64,000 nt of DNA, from NCBI RefSeq assembly GCF_964019385.1, contig NC_088643.1, forward strand, positions 77,209,126-77,273,125, written 5' to 3'. The translations under genes were made by a program, and so were the position numbers. Position 1 is the stretch's first letter. The number at the start of each line of letters is the position of its first letter. This DNA comes from Sycon ciliatum. Taxonomy: Eukaryota > Porifera > Calcarea > Leucosolenida > Sycettidae. The notes below the pieces were generated by a model. That model made no database searches, was not told the DNA's origin, and saw nothing but the letters and a program-made list of their open reading frames with translations. Of the stretch, positions 62,428 to 64,000 are shown in pieces.

Positions 62428-62964
62428 TAAGCCTAGTTCGCATTCGACGTAACGCTGACGGTATGGAACGTAAGGGCCTGTTGGGACGGCCGGGGTGAGC
62501 TGTAAAATCTTGTACGATTCGTAAGACACAACATGTAGTATGACACGACATGCAGCAGCTATTGCGATTTTCAAGAAGTGACACGAAATCTTATCTTCCT
62601 TAATTTGAATCAGTTGTGCTAGCCATTCGGCAAGTTATCATGGGAAGCGTAGTGTTGACCGTGTTCGAAATGTTTAAAAAACCTAAGTGTGCTGTTGTGC
62701 GCATCGGGAGGGGTCAGCGCACGACACATTACCTGTTCACACTAGAATGCAGTTGCTTTGTACGCTTGCGTACCCGTCTACGGTCTGAAAAGCTGAACTG
62801 ATCCAACTCTTCCCCTCGCTTCCCAATCTGTAGGGTAGAACGGTTGCGTTCCCGTTCCTGGTGTTCACATTGGACGCTGTCTGTCGGCGTCATAACCGTT
62901 CTGTCGGTTCCCGTCAATCCTTACGTCGCATCCCGTTGCGCCCCGTCGAATGTGAGCTAAGCTT
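62428..62964. mobile_element. Inverted-repeat element, non-autonomous
   Basis: AAGCCTAGTTCGCATTCGACG at the left start and CGTCGAATGTGAGCTAAGCTT at the right end are imperfect inverted repeats. The inner sequence repeats CGTTCCC- and GACGG-type motifs. Related ends (AAGCCTCATTCACACTTCG) occur near 61,583. No transposase. Confidence 0.45.
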
Positions 62965-62994
62965 TCGTGTTGGTCGGGCTCTGTATTTAGGAAA

Positions 62995-63125
62995 GTACCA
63001 TGCAAATGGATTCTACCATTCGTACTCTGTGTATACCGAGTCCCCCAATTGTCCCTCGTCCTAACGCACTCTCGAAAATATTCGCCGTATACCCCTCATA
63101 CTCATGGTATAATCCATACCTAATA
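62995..63125 (-). repeat. Fragment related to the Polinton 3' region
   Basis: TACCATTCGTACTCTGTG and TATACCCCTCATACTCATG are shared with the reverse complement of about 53,745-53,855 in the same order, with scattered changes and small gaps. No other Polinton sequence was noticed beside it. Confidence 0.55.
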
Positions 63126-63377
63126 TATAATCAGTATCATCTGCTGTTTATTTTCCATTGCAGGTTAACGTCTCAATCAAGCATCGTCATCAAAACTTTG
63201 CACAGAAGAGTGTTTGTCAGCGGTGTCAGTCATCCTCTGGGATCCTCTTTCTGTTATTACTGAAGCTCAATTCCCAATACATGAACTACTTTCCACGATG
63301 CGCAACATGCAACACCTGCGATGAGCTGCAGCCGCGACAGACGATTCAAAATCTGTTTTGTTTCTGCGACATCTAAG

Positions 63378-63589
63378 TGCAGTGCGTAGTACCCTCACGT
63401 GCACCCAGCCTAGTGAACTGCACTCCATTCGTGTACAGCGCGCTTGGCAAGAGTTATGCTTTTGCCAACTTCTGGGACAGTGGCCCTACAACTGCTTGCG
63501 ACAGTGCGCGACAGGCATTTCCTCGCCGCAAGTGTTACATCGCAGAAAGTGATACTGTACATGTAATTGTGAATTGTAAATACTTTTAA
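63378..63589 (+). CDS. Possible terminal exon of an unknown host gene
   Basis: After a possible acceptor ATCTAAG the frame reads about 70 residues to a stop, with evenly spaced cysteines (NCTPFVYSALGKSYAF, TTACDSARQAF, RRKCYIAES). Cysteine content and phase resemble the CCP/LDLa gene exons, but no domain is recognised. May be chance. Confidence 0.25.
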
Positions 63590-64000
63590 TCCAATTCAAC
63601 TTTTAGTATGTGCTTCTCTTTGTTGAACAGCAATGGGTAACCAACTCTTCTCCTATCCATTCATTCTCCTGCTCGTGTTTGTATGATGGTTGTATACTGT
63701 ATACCCATTGAATGATTAATGTACTACAGTATCAGGTTTTGTCTGGTGATATATTCACGTCCAAATATGTTCAATTTTCACTTGAGCACACAAGAGTTGG
63801 AAGCTTAGAAACACTATACATCTATTCTTTAGGGTGTTCTCCATTGATATATTGAAAGATCTCACCTGTTCAAGACGTCCATGTCGACTTTGAGGCCGAC
63901 TTTCGCATCGATGTCGGCTATTTTGTAGCACTTAGAAAAATGATCCCTACCACCCGGGACGCATTCTATCGCGTTGTTTGCATTCTCCTGGCGGCAGGGA
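63590..64000. other. Unassigned right end
   Basis: No gene, repeat or motif recognised. Confidence 0.5.

Overview
The window is repeat-rich animal DNA. Host genes are split by GT-AG introns with phase-1 exons carrying CCP/sushi and LDL-receptor class A modules. Almost everything else is nested eukaryotic mobile elements: Penelope-like, CR1-like and Ty3/Gypsy retroelements, hAT, Tc1, PIF/Harbinger and ISL2EU-like DNA transposons, hammerhead-bearing retrozyme repeats, and one large virus-like Polinton. This suits an aquatic invertebrate such as a sponge, but the sequence names no species. No bacterial operon, rRNA, intact tRNA gene or CRISPR array was seen.

Layout. 0.4-2.6 kb: decayed Penelope-like reverse transcriptase, with an inverted second copy at 24.5-26.7 kb. 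2.8-6.2 kb: plus-strand exons of a secreted or membrane mosaic protein (CCP, LDLa, CCP, short linker), the first with an in-frame TGA. 6.4-12.8 kb: mostly non-coding, with small repeats and one hammerhead-like motif. 12.86-19.41 kb: a retrozyme array bounded by a 13-bp target duplication and split by an intact two-gene ISL2EU-like transposon (SWIM-YqaJ-PHD protein and THAP transposase). 20.2-23.1 kb: broken Ty3/Gypsy element with an unusually long tRNA-Lys-derived primer site. 27.6-38.5 kb: small elements and a ~2.5-kb repeat, split by a CR1-like LINE and further insertions; the uninterrupted sister copy is at 58.0-60.6 kb and acts as an empty-site control. 38.8-40.9 kb: a foldback with two opposed hammerhead motifs, and Penelope/GIY-YIG remains with a third.

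40,922-55,749 holds the main discovery: a complete, apparently recent 14.8-kb Polinton/adintovirus-like element with perfect 6-bp target duplications (CCCGTT) and 1.24-kb near-identical terminal inverted repeats. It encodes a double-jelly-roll capsid protein, a penton-like protein, a packaging ATPase, a pVI/pX-like basic core protein with adenain-type cleavage motifs, a two-TM protein, a collagen-like fibre, and one ORF fusing an adenain-like protease to a DDE integrase and a chromodomain. No protein-primed DNA polymerase B is present. An unknown gene lies inside each inverted repeat, so it exists twice. Two left-end genes sit behind matching promoters with E2F-like and CCAAT motifs and TATAAATA boxes. 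My reading is a virus-like element that makes its own particle and integrates itself but borrows DNA replication, perhaps by acting on the host cell cycle.

The right end (61-64 kb) is largely unassigned, with one inverted-repeat element, a short fragment related to the Polinton 3' region, and a possible terminal exon.
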